A DNA stretch of 64,000 nucleotides from Nitrosomonas sp. (GTDB lineage: Bacteria > Pseudomonadota > Gammaproteobacteria > Burkholderiales > Nitrosomonadaceae), in the NCBI GenBank assembly GCA_024281675.1, contig JAMXAG010000004.1, positions 1-64,000 on the forward strand, written 5' to 3'. The position numbers and the translations under genes are program-made. The notes under the pieces were generated by a model. That model ran no database searches and was not told where the DNA came from. It saw nothing but the letters and a program-made list of their open reading frames with translations. How positions within the stretch are numbered: position 1 is the stretch's first letter; every line of letters starts with the position of its first letter. This document shows, in pieces, positions 1 through 7,699 of this stretch.

Positions 1-755
1 ACAATTTTCGCAGCAGTACTATGCAAATCTACTCGCTGCTTAAACCTATGGACTCCATTTTTGACAACATACCTCACATCCGAATCGATATGCGCCAGCT
101 CAACCCCAAACCCCAAACCAACACAAACCAACTGACTCCTCAGGTTTGCAGTAACCGGCTCAACAACCAAAGCCGCAGCCCCCTCACCCGGTATAAAACC
201 ATTCGAATTCTGACTGGTTAACAACCGCTCCCTGTCTTCGAAATACGCGAGCGTTGGGCCAACCAACAAGCTGTCGGTTGCGGCGATCAGCACATGCGAC
301 ACCTTTAGTTCCTGGATCAGTTCGCGTGCATGCTTCAACGCAATAGCAATCGACACATGGCCTTGCGCGATGACACGTGATTTCGGGTGAAATTGCAGTT
401 GCAATTCCTCCTGTAAATCGAGAAAGAATTGATTGTCATCGTCAAACACCCGGCCGGAACGTTCTTTTTCCGATAAACACAGCAGTAATGGTGTTGCTTC
501 TGGAACAATTTTCTGATCACCAGAGAGGCATTCTTGAATTGCGGCAGTGGCCATTTTGATCAGTTTAGTTCTCCCCCGCCACGGTTGCTCCAATGGCACT
601 TCGCACCCCATGATCCATTCCCCGCCGCTATCCATGAAGCGGGTTTCCTGAAAATTGTCGATGGCACAACGAATCGCTGCACAGGATGCCGGGGCGCTTA
701 AGCCGACACCGGTTACCATGCCGGTTGCTGTGATGGCTAAGGGGAAGCTACTCAC
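1..755 (-). CDS. Beta-ketoacyl-synthase-like protein, type VI secretion-associated kind (partial, cut by left edge)
   Basis: About 251 codons are visible from a GTG at 755 (V-S-S-F-P-L-A-I-T-A-T-G); the C-terminus lies off the left edge. It has the thiolase-fold layout: an N-terminal TGMVTGVGLSAPASCAAIR segment and later GFIPGEGAAALVVEP, the equivalent of the ketoacyl-synthase GEGAGALVLE block. The usual active-site Cys block is not recognisable: the aligned stretch reads SRVIAQGHVSIAIALKHA. It may therefore not be a condensing enzyme. Similar proteins annotated as 3-oxoacyl-ACP synthase commonly sit beside DUF2169 genes in type VI secretion accessory loci, as here. A TTG further upstream is an alternative start. 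Role in secretion is inferred from context only. Confidence 0.72.
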   Translation of the reverse strand, partial: MSSFPLAITATGMVTGVGLSAPASCAAIRCAIDNFQETRFMDSGGEWIMGCEVPLEQPWRGRTKLIKMATAAIQECLSGDQKIVPEATPLLLCLSEKERSGRVFDDDNQFFLDLQEELQLQFHPKSRVIAQGHVSIAIALKHARELIQELKVSHVLIAATDSLLVGPTLAYFEDRERLLTSQNSNGFIPGEGAAALVVEPVTANLRSQLVCVGLGFGVELAHIDSDVRYVVKNGVHRFKQRVDLHSTAAKI

Positions 756-794
756 TCTTTTTTTCTCTTTGTTTACCAGCAATTTGAAATCAAT

Positions 795-998
795 TTATTC
801 GGCATCCTTATTACGCAAAGCCATCGCACTGCGGCTCAGATCTTCAAAGGCGAGCGGTTCCTCCAACGCCTGATGCCATTTTGTATAATCAAACGGTTCT
901 CTTTGGATGAGCGCAATGAATCGCTCCGCCTCAACATCGCCAAGATATTGAGCAAGAATTTGTATTCCTTTTATTTTAATTTCCGTGTCCGAAATCAT
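795..998 (-). CDS. Small conserved hypothetical protein (67 aa)
   Basis: The protein starts M-I-S-D-T-E-I-K and contains a KGIQILAQYLGDVEAERFIALI stretch followed by FDYTKW. It resembles a family of small bacterial proteins with an ALG.VEA.RF core, for which I know no function. I chose the ATG at 998, which has a GAAAG eight bases upstream. The open frame extends to 1064, but those extra residues (P-A-F-A-G-M-T) are encoded by a REP-like palindrome and are very likely not translated. The gene sits between the DUF2169 gene and the ketoacyl-synthase-like gene on the same strand, 39 bases from the latter. Confidence 0.6.
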   Translation of the reverse strand: MISDTEIKIKGIQILAQYLGDVEAERFIALIQREPFDYTKWHQALEEPLAFEDLSRSAMALRNKDAE

Positions 999-1041
999 GG
1001 CATTGCTTTCTATAAAATCATTGGGATACTTCCAGTAATTC

Positions 1042-1108
1042 GTCATGCCCGCAAAAGCGGGCATCCAGACCGTCGACCTTATTGGATCCCCGCCTTCGCG
1101 GGGATGAC
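1042..1108. repeat. REP/BIME-like double palindrome
   Basis: Two hairpin modules are arranged head to head: GTCATGCCCGC-aaaa-GCGGGCATCCA and TGGATCCCCGC-cttc-GCGGGGATGAC. Each is a hairpin, and the two are inverted copies of each other, so the whole 67-base unit is palindromic. This is the form of the dispersed REP-like repeats of many Proteobacteria, often mistranslated as P-A-F-A-G-M-T. It lies in the gap between two co-directional genes and could attenuate or process the mRNA. Confidence 0.85.
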
Positions 1109-1140
1109 ATTCCTAAATGAATCTTTGATGTCGCCATTAA

Positions 1141-2250
1141 TTATTCATCTTCAGTTTCAGCCTTCTTCGACTGTGCCAGATGTTCCGGCGAAGGATAATA
1201 AGTTTTACCCAGTTCACGCGCGCGCCACCAACCACGGGACATTTTACCCACCAGCACTTGCGGGATTTCAAACATATTTTTCTTGAGCGGCAGACAGGCG
1301 CGCCAGGTCATGGTAAACAGATTTTTGTCCGGTTCAATCACCAAAGTATCCATCACCGCTCGGATTTCATGACGTTCACCTTTTTTGCGGAAAAAGACGA
1401 CGGGCACATCAACGGTTGGCAGATAAAATCCGGTTCGGCCTTCCGGCGTCAGGTTGACCAGCACGACTTCTTCTCCGCCACGAAGATAGGGAACTTGCTG
1501 ATCCAAGGGGGCGGCCTGGTAATACGCGTCGTTAAAATCGGCGGGCAGGAATGGAAACGTGTTATCAATCCAGTTCTGGTCATAGGTGCCGGCATACGGC
1601 AGGCGCGATGCCCAGCCACGCCCCACCGGCCCCAATGCCATTGGCGCATAATCACCATCCGGTTTCTCAACGGGCTGATCCAGCGCTTCGGTCTGCGGTA
1701 GCGGCGTGCCATCCACCCATTCTTTCTTGAGATGTTTATGAAATCCACAGCCGACGGGATTGCACATGAAGGCGGCATGCATGGCAGGGTCTTCGGAGTA
1801 ATTATCGACGCCACCAAAGGCGACATCATAAGAAAACGGTTGCGTGACAAACGGTTCCGCAGGTGTGGCACGGATACCGGTCACGCCATAATCCCATAAT
1901 CGCTTGCCGTTCACTGCAAATGTTTTTTGCCAGTTACCTATCCTAAGCCCAACCGGAAGCCGCTCAACCGGTCGTCCACCCGGCGCATACCCACTGCCTT
2001 GCAGCAAAATATCACAACGTAATTTACGCGGTGCAAAATCGACTTCGGAATACGGCGCGGAAAAACCGGGTTCACCGGTAAACGTATCGGCCATGATCAA
2101 CGGCAACTGTACTTCATGCAACCGCGGTTCCTCGCCGGACTTGGGCAAATGAAACGTTCCCTTGACAACAACCACCAGCAATTCACACCCAGATGGTTCC
2201 ATACCCATCGTGTAGCCTGCGATCATGTTGGTTGCGTTGATTAGATCCAT
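1141..2250 (-). CDS. DUF2169 family protein (type VI secretion effector-loading type)
   Basis: This 369-residue protein matches DUF2169 from memory: an early GCELLVVVVKGTF block, a central SYDVAFGGVD block, GPVGRGWASRLPYAGTYD in the middle, and a C-terminal region ending in acidic residues. DUF2169 proteins are encoded beside PAAR-like/VgrG effector loci, and at least one Agrobacterium member is needed for loading an effector on VgrG. No VgrG, PAAR or effector gene is visible in this window, so the partner would lie off the left edge. It is transcribed toward the small protein and the ketoacyl-synthase-like gene. No clear Shine-Dalgarno precedes the ATG at 2250. Confidence 0.85.
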   Translation of the reverse strand: MDLINATNMIAGYTMGMEPSGCELLVVVVKGTFHLPKSGEEPRLHEVQLPLIMADTFTGEPGFSAPYSEVDFAPRKLRCDILLQGSGYAPGGRPVERLPVGLRIGNWQKTFAVNGKRLWDYGVTGIRATPAEPFVTQPFSYDVAFGGVDNYSEDPAMHAAFMCNPVGCGFHKHLKKEWVDGTPLPQTEALDQPVEKPDGDYAPMALGPVGRGWASRLPYAGTYDQNWIDNTFPFLPADFNDAYYQAAPLDQQVPYLRGGEEVVLVNLTPEGRTGFYLPTVDVPVVFFRKKGERHEIRAVMDTLVIEPDKNLFTMTWRACLPLKKNMFEIPQVLVGKMSRGWWRARELGKTYYPSPEHLAQSKKAETEDE

Positions 2251-2290
2251 TACAATTCAATTGAAAAATATTAACCGATACTAACTTATC

Positions 2291-2596
2291 CTAAGAAGCT
2301 TTCGTTTTTGCATCCAGCCATTTTTTGAAAGACGACTGGCTTTCTCCTGAGGGGATGCCGGCCAGTAAATTTCCAACGCTGATATCTTCATCGAGTTCTT
2401 CCCAATGAATTCCATGACCTTTGCCAATTATCCGCCAACTAGACCGCTCTTGTTCAGTGGCATGGGTCAATCGAGGATACCAATCGATTGGAACAGAAAT
2501 TGTTCTTCCGTCACTCAACTCAACACTGAGCGTATCTTCAGATACATGAACATCCATTGCTTCGGGTATTTTCAGTTCAATATCCAAAGTATTCAT
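2291..2596 (-). CDS. DUF2442 domain protein
   Basis: The protein of 101 residues begins M-N-T-L-D-I-E-L and has the DUF2442 core: an ELSDGRTISVPIDWYPRL block (hot-dog-like small domain), then W-R-I-I-G-K-G-H-G-I-H-W-E-E-L-D-E-D-I and a basic tail. The ATG at 2596 is chosen because GGAGG lies six bases upstream; a TTG 15 bases earlier would place that site inside the gene. DUF2442 proteins often pair with DUF4160 proteins and are suspected toxin-antitoxin or accessory genes, but no DUF4160 partner is seen. The gene abuts a broken zwf head to head. Confidence 0.85.
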   Translation of the reverse strand: MNTLDIELKIPEAMDVHVSEDTLSVELSDGRTISVPIDWYPRLTHATEQERSSWRIIGKGHGIHWEELDEDISVGNLLAGIPSGESQSSFKKWLDAKTKAS

Positions 2597-2612
2597 CCCA
2601 TGCCTCCGCAAT

Positions 2613-3038
2613 TTGTTTATTAAGCTTCCACCGCAGCAGCTTTTTCGTGAAACACCTTCACAAGCGGTTGCACCAAATTGGATGTTATTATCGATTCAGC
2701 CAGAAAAATCAATGAAGATTGAAATTCACGCCAAACAACCCGGCCTTGGCATGGAAGCGCGTGTAACACAAATGGATGCCAGTTTTCTGAAAAATGATGA
2801 ACAAAGCCTAGATGCTTATGAAACATTATTGCTCGATGTCATCGAAGGTGATCGTTCATTGTTCATCCGTTTTGATGAAGTCGAAATGGCTTGGCAAATC
2901 ATCGAGCCGATTCTGAAACACTGGAAGGAAAAAACCACCACCATTGCGATCCCCACCTATCCTGCAGGAAGCTGGGGCCCCAAAGAAGCTAATCAGTGGT
3001 TCAGCAATCAAAACCAGAATTGGCGCAATACGCTTTGA
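2613..3038 (+). pseudogene. zwf: Truncated glucose-6-phosphate 1-dehydrogenase (C-terminal remnant)
   Basis: The 141-codon frame matches only the last quarter of glucose-6-phosphate dehydrogenase. Family landmarks in order: an LPPQQLF block, LLSIQPEKSMKIEIHAKQPG, DAYETLLLDVIEGD, a FIRFDEVEMAW segment and the terminal YPAGSWGPKEA. Homology starts at the very first codon and the catalytic and NADP-binding parts (roughly the first 350 residues) are missing; in their place is the DUF2442 gene in opposite orientation. The only starts are TTG at 2613 or a later ATG, with no convincing ribosome site. The natural C-terminus is intact. An intact zwf may exist elsewhere. Confidence 0.85.
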
Positions 3039-3079
3039 AATAAGCCTGCTGGTTCAATGAACACACAATTCTTTATATT

Positions 3080-3120
3080 AAATCTATTAGGGTCAATTAA
3101 TTATTGACCCTAATAGATTT
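3080..3120. terminator. Long perfect hairpin, likely bidirectional terminator
   Basis: An 18-base arm (3080-3097) is exactly complementary to 3103-3120, with a five-base loop. It lies between the zwf remnant reading right and the ammonium channel gene reading left, the usual place for a shared terminator. Both arms end in A/T-rich tracts (AAAT/ATTT). Confidence 0.8.
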
Positions 3121-3173
3121 CTTGAATAGAGAACTCTCAAATTCAGACAGGTTAAGAAGCATTGCGCTTAAAT

Positions 3174-4553
3174 TTAATAGTTAGGTTTTTCCTCACTATT
3201 TGACGTATTTTCTGCTAATGCTATTTTATTCTCTAACACCATAATCCGCGATTCCAATCTTTGCACCAATGCTTTTGTTTCTGGTGATTCAACAGGGATT
3301 TGAACGGGCGGTTTTGCCGTAGCAACACTTGTTTCCAATACCGCTATGCGAGACTGTAATCGTTCCTCCACTTTCTCCGATTCAGGGCCTGCAAGGTGAG
3401 TGAACTCGACGCTGTCTTCATAAGGTTCACGCGTAGTACCGGTTGCTCTAATGATCGCACCAGCTGTCAATCCACCAACGATTGCTATGAAGAGCGTAAT
3501 CATCATACCGTTAAACTGCGCAATCGCCACATCAGGAACAACCAGGAAAGCACTCATGCCACCTAACAATCCGGGCATTCCGTGCAAATTATGAACACCA
3601 CAGGTATCAACAAGTTTGAATTTTGATTCCAATACAGGTTGTAAGAACACATAACCCAATACTGAAACTGCTCCTGCCAATAATCCTATGCCAAAGGCCC
3701 CAGTGGGAGAAACAACATCACACACTGAACCAATAGCCACGCCTCCGGCCAATGCAGCATTAGCCATATCAACCATCGATGTTTTTCCATGATGCAATTT
3801 TGAGCTTAGAAAATAAGTCGCGATAGTAGCACCTGATAAAGCCAGCAAGGTATTAACGACAGTTTGTGGCATATTTTCTAAAGGCACGAGTGCAGTCGCA
3901 AAGCTTGGCCAAAATAGCCAAAGTACCATTGAACCCAGCATCGCGAAACGATCAGAAGTATGATCCGATTCAATCGGTTTGGTACGTTGATAAGCTGTGG
4001 TCAGAACAATCGACATACTGAGCCCAAAATACGCACCAAACGCATGAATCACGATGGATCCCGCCGCATCCTTAAATCCCGTTGTATAGCCGATTGCATC
4101 ATCTAAAACCAGCCATTCGTTTAACAGATAAAGCGGAACAACCAGCAACGCTAATAAAGCATATTGAAAGACGCGCAAACGTCCCAGAACAGCCCCCATA
4201 GCAATGAGTGCTGTCGCCACCGATAACTCAGCAAATAATAAAGCATCAAGCGTGTGGGGCGACAATTGGTGACCAAAAATCCCATTCGCTCGTAGCAGTA
4301 TATACAGTGGAAGCCCAACTGCAACAACCAGATAGGTGCCGGTTACAGCCCCAAAACCATAACGACGAACAAACACCATCAAAAAACCAAAACCAATAAG
4401 CAACATGGCCAAGATATGAATAATATAATTATATTGCGCGACAACGCGCGCTTCGCTTAAAACAGCTGCAGTTTCGGCACTTACCCCACTACTGAAACTG
4501 AGAGCGAACAGACCGATTGCTTGTAGCATGGTCAAGTTAAAGCTTTTTTTCAT
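3174..4553 (-). CDS. Rh-type ammonium/ammonia channel (Rh50)
   Basis: A 459-residue inner-membrane channel of the Amt/Rh family. A signal-like N-terminus (cleavage plausible after V-S-A near residue 26) precedes about eleven hydrophobic segments. The twin pore histidines are at about H170 (DAAGSIVIHAFGAYFGL) and H324 (CGVHNLHGMPG). The DAAGS motif and spacing fit Rh50 as in Nitrosomonas europaea rather than AmtB. The cytoplasmic tail after about residue 375 is long and carries two similar R-L-x-S-R-I-x-V-L-E heptad segments (near 394 and 429), probably a short coiled coil. Role: passage of NH3/CO2-type substrates. No PII (glnK) gene is adjacent. Confidence 0.92.
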   Translation of the reverse strand: MKKSFNLTMLQAIGLFALSFSSGVSAETAAVLSEARVVAQYNYIIHILAMLLIGFGFLMVFVRRYGFGAVTGTYLVVAVGLPLYILLRANGIFGHQLSPHTLDALLFAELSVATALIAMGAVLGRLRVFQYALLALLVVPLYLLNEWLVLDDAIGYTTGFKDAAGSIVIHAFGAYFGLSMSIVLTTAYQRTKPIESDHTSDRFAMLGSMVLWLFWPSFATALVPLENMPQTVVNTLLALSGATIATYFLSSKLHHGKTSMVDMANAALAGGVAIGSVCDVVSPTGAFGIGLLAGAVSVLGYVFLQPVLESKFKLVDTCGVHNLHGMPGLLGGMSAFLVVPDVAIAQFNGMMITLFIAIVGGLTAGAIIRATGTTREPYEDSVEFTHLAGPESEKVEERLQSRIAVLETSVATAKPPVQIPVESPETKALVQRLESRIMVLENKIALAENTSNSEEKPNY

Positions 4554-5061
4554 GTGATACTTCCTTACTCTAGTAATTATTCGGGCTTCTTCTCAGAAAA
4601 ACCGGAAGAAAGGAAAGTTATCAATGCTGCCAACTTCCCACCGGGAGTGTGATCCTTAATCACCATTAATACAATATGGTCTATCACGATTTCATCAGAT
4701 AACAGGATTAATTGGCATTGACAGTTTAATAAGCCTTATTAGACTTATTCCCACTAACGCTTTATGAAACGATAAAAACCAAAGTAATTAATCAGAAAGA
4801 AGAAAAAGATTTACCCAAAACTTATGCAATTATTCATACAAAACAGCAACGATTTATGCCTGACATTAAGAAAATAACAAATCTGATCTGAATCTTTGTC
4901 GTGATCAATAGCGCTATCTTTTGATAGAATTCGATTGGCTGAATTGAGTTTTGTGAACTGCTACCAAAAGCTCGATTACGTACAGATTTAATGCAATAAC
5001 ATTTGATCAACAACCTACCAAAATCTTGACATACAAGCTCAAGATTTTCCTTAAACAAAAC
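4554..5061. other. Divergent intergenic region, no gene seen
   Basis: About 500 AT-rich bases separate the divergent ammonium channel and lipase genes. It must hold both promoters. I could not pick a convincing sigma-70 or sigma-54 match, and found no RNA gene or repeat. The open frames in it are short and without ribosome sites. Confidence 0.5.
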
Positions 5062-5919
5062 ATGATAGAAAACGAATCTTCACTTAAACAACAAATTGTT
5101 AGTGATCCCAATGAAGTACCTTTAATTCTCCATTCGCGTATCAATCAACCCATTTCGGACTTATCCCTATTTCAAAAATCCTTGTTATTCGCGGAATTAT
5201 CTATGATCGCGTATAACGATCCTGCCGAAGCCGAACGTGCTGTTAATCTCGTGGGTTTTTCCACCAGTATTTTCTTTGACCATGATGGCGCACAAGGTTA
5301 TTTCTTTGAAAATGATCATGATAGTGTAATTGTGTGTCGTGGAACTGAGCCTCATGAATGGAATGATATTCACGCAGACACCAATGTGGGAACCGTATTA
5401 GCCGAAACAGCCGGGCGCGTACACCGTGGCTTCAAGCAAGAAGCCGATGATTTATGGCCAATGATTGAAAAGCATCTCAAAGGACTCAACAAGATCCTCT
5501 GGTTTACGGGACACTCACTGGGGGCGGCCATGGCCACGGTATGCGCCTATCGATGCCGCATCTCGAATGAATGTGCCAATCCAAAAGAACTCTATACGTA
5601 TGGCAGCCCGCGTGTCGGTAATAAACACTATGTCAATTTTGCACAGCTAGAGCACTACCGCTGGGTAAACAATAACGACATTGTGACACGTGTTCCGCCG
5701 GTATGGATGGGTTATCGCCATACCGGCATAGAGATGTATCTCAACCGGAATGGCATCGTACGGACACTCAATTACACTGCTAAGCGGCTTGATCGTTGGC
5801 ATGGATTTCTTCGAGGGCTGAGAAAATTTCGCCTCGATCATTTCTCAGATCATAGCGTGCACGAATATGTCACGCATATTCTAAAAGCTGCGAAAAAAGA
5901 AGAAGGCTTAAAAGATTAA
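5062..5919 (+). CDS. Class 3 lipase (alpha/beta hydrolase)
   Basis: The protein of 285 residues has the fungal-type lipase_3 fold. The nucleophile elbow is GHSLG with Ser at about 152, the acid is Asp at about 206 (NNDIVTRVPP), and the His is near 264 (SDHSVHEYV). An upstream CRGTEPHEW motif is the usual oxyanion-loop region of the family. No signal peptide is evident, so it is probably cytoplasmic or released by another route. I chose the ATG at 5062; an in-frame TTG at 5026 would add 12 residues, and neither start has a good ribosome site. Substrate unknown; likely an acylglycerol or phospholipid esterase. Confidence 0.88.
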   Translation: MIENESSLKQQIVSDPNEVPLILHSRINQPISDLSLFQKSLLFAELSMIAYNDPAEAERAVNLVGFSTSIFFDHDGAQGYFFENDHDSVIVCRGTEPHEWNDIHADTNVGTVLAETAGRVHRGFKQEADDLWPMIEKHLKGLNKILWFTGHSLGAAMATVCAYRCRISNECANPKELYTYGSPRVGNKHYVNFAQLEHYRWVNNNDIVTRVPPVWMGYRHTGIEMYLNRNGIVRTLNYTAKRLDRWHGFLRGLRKFRLDHFSDHSVHEYVTHILKAAKKEEGLKD

Positions 5920-5986
5920 GCGTTTAATCGCCTCAATCCTCCAAACCTTTTTTAGAATCAGGAAACTTTAGCTTGCTTAGAGCCAG

Positions 5987-6634
5987 TTACTTACTTTCCA
6001 TTGTCTTAATAAATGCATTCGCTTCATCAATGGATTTTTCCATCGACGCAACCAACGTGGAAACATCTGACCGGATGTTTCCCAACTCACCTTTCAGTGA
6101 TGCAATTGCGCGAGCATTCAGGTTGTGTTTCAAGAACATGACTTGATCTTGGAAAACTTTCAGTACCGGATGGATTTTCGCTTCGGCTTGTTTCATCGAA
6201 GTGATTAACTGGCGGTAATGTGCTTGCGTTGCAACGAGTTTTTGCTGACTGCTTTGCTTGAAACTCTGGTTGCTGTATTGCGTGATTTCTTCTTTCCATT
6301 CGGTAAATAGTGCTTCGGATACACTCTCGATATCGGCGATTCGTGTTCTGACTTCCTCAGCTTTACTGTTGCTTTCTTCGTAGGCATCGTTGAGTCGTTT
6401 GTAAGTATCCTCCAAATCGCCGCCTTTAAAATTGGTCGCAACCGTAAATTGTTCCAATGCGGATTTGAACTGCTCCTTGGTTTCTTCCTGTGTATCGCGG
6501 GCCTTCTCAACGCGATGCACCATCACGTCACGTTTGGGAATACCGATTTTTTCCAGCCCCTCCAAATACATCGTGGAACACGCACTCAACATTAGAAAGA
6601 GAGCAGCCAACAATAAACGATACGAACGATTCAT
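5987..6634 (-). CDS. DUF2959 family lipoprotein
   Basis: The protein of 215 residues starts M-N-R-S-Y-R-L-L-L-A and has a lipobox L-S-A-C at Cys19, so it is exported and lipid-anchored. The rest is helical and highly charged, consistent with a long coiled coil: a KARDTQEETKEQFKSALEQF segment near residue 45 and EALFTEWKEEI in the middle. The ATG at 6634 is preceded by GGAGATAATCTT, a good ribosome site; a longer open frame upstream lacks support. It is the last gene in the run of minus-strand lipid genes, 79 bases after the Tam41-like gene. DUF2959 has no known function; an envelope role is inferred. Confidence 0.85.
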   Translation of the reverse strand: MNRSYRLLLAALFLMLSACSTMYLEGLEKIGIPKRDVMVHRVEKARDTQEETKEQFKSALEQFTVATNFKGGDLEDTYKRLNDAYEESNSKAEEVRTRIADIESVSEALFTEWKEEITQYSNQSFKQSSQQKLVATQAHYRQLITSMKQAEAKIHPVLKVFQDQVMFLKHNLNARAIASLKGELGNIRSDVSTLVASMEKSIDEANAFIKTMESK

Positions 6635-6713
6635 AAGATTATCTCCAAAAAAATGTGCACAAAGTATGCGCGAAACGATGTTTGACCCAATGCGGCATGT
6701 TCGAACAAAATAA

Positions 6714-7694
6714 TCAGCGCAATACGCCACGGCGCAATAACTGACGCAGCGCGACCAGTCCGAGCAAAATCGGATGGCGGCGTAGCATCGGGGTAACTTC
6801 AATACGCACCCCGGTATGTCGCTCGATTTTCCACACCGCGTACTCAACGCCATTGACGAACGTAAACACCGCTTTTCCTAAACGTAACAGCGATAAAATC
6901 CGCCCTTGCCAGCGGCGCAAACGCCAACGCCAATGCGCTTGCCGTTGCATTACAGGCGTGGTTAGGCAGCGATACCCTCCATCTTGCTGTTGCAGCAATA
7001 ATGACGTAAGCATCGGACTTGCCGCTTGCGTCCAGCGAGTAAACGCTGACAGATTGGTTTGCGCCAAGTGGCGTGCGCGCGTTTCTTGCTCAGCGCGTAG
7101 TTCGGATGCATAGGTCAGCATTAAACAACGTGTCCAGATTTCCTCCACGCTCAATTCTCCGGCCTCAATCGCAGGTACCCCTGATTTTAGAAAAGTCACA
7201 ACCGAATGCGCGATCGCAGTATAAATCCGCTGATGGATCGCGTCATCACGCGCAAACAACAAACGAGAAGGCTGTGCAAAGCGCGCCCAGATATAAGAGT
7301 GAAACCAGAATTGCGCACCGCGCTCAAAATCAGCCGTTGAAATGACGGCATATTTCGCCCGTAAAGTCTTCCCTTGATGTATCACTTCGAGATAAAACAC
7401 ATTCGGCGGCAACCATCCATTGAACAGGGCCAGCAACCTTTGCTGGGGATAAGCTTTACGGTAATCATCGACCAACACATACAAATCGACAATGCCTTCG
7501 TCCAAGCTACAATTGGAATGCAAACACGAACCGTACAACAATACGGCATCCAATGAATCCGCAAAGCGTGCTGTTAAGGCCCTAACAAAAGATTCCAACT
7601 CCAATGGAACCAACAAATTGCTTTGCGCCGCCACTGCATCGATCAATTCAGCCGGTAATCGATCATCTGCTGCTGTTCGGGAATTCGTATCCAT
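6714..7694 (-). CDS. Tam41-like phosphatidate (lipid phosphate) cytidylyltransferase
   Basis: This 326-residue protein has the nucleotidyltransferase signature L-L-Y-G-S-C at residues 52-57 followed by EGIVDLYVLVDD (67-77), the counterpart of the Tam41 YGSGVF...LDFIFAVDD motif. AKYAVIST (113-120) then matches the Tam41 KYGVIST block, and SVVTFLKSG...LTYASELR matches its helical C-terminal part. Tam41 makes CDP-diacylglycerol from phosphatidate and CTP in mitochondria, and scattered bacteria carry homologues. The gene follows the lipid kinase gene by only five bases, so it may activate that kinase's product. Not CdsA-like: no run of membrane segments. Family assignment is by recognition, substrate is inference. 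Confidence 0.75.
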   Translation of the reverse strand: MDTNSRTAADDRLPAELIDAVAAQSNLLVPLELESFVRALTARFADSLDAVLLYGSCLHSNCSLDEGIVDLYVLVDDYRKAYPQQRLLALFNGWLPPNVFYLEVIHQGKTLRAKYAVISTADFERGAQFWFHSYIWARFAQPSRLLFARDDAIHQRIYTAIAHSVVTFLKSGVPAIEAGELSVEEIWTRCLMLTYASELRAEQETRARHLAQTNLSAFTRWTQAASPMLTSLLLQQQDGGYRCLTTPVMQRQAHWRWRLRRWQGRILSLLRLGKAVFTFVNGVEYAVWKIERHTGVRIEVTPMLRRHPILLGLVALRQLLRRGVLR

Positions 7695-7699
7695 GATCG

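Noticed and set aside
4625-4760. Riboswitch or small RNA before the ammonium channel gene
   Set aside because: Some short complementary stretches but no consistent structure or known motif.
5987-6853. 288-residue version of the DUF2959 lipoprotein
   Set aside because: The internal ATG at 6634 has a strong ribosome site and begins a lipoprotein signal; the extra 73 residues look non-coding.
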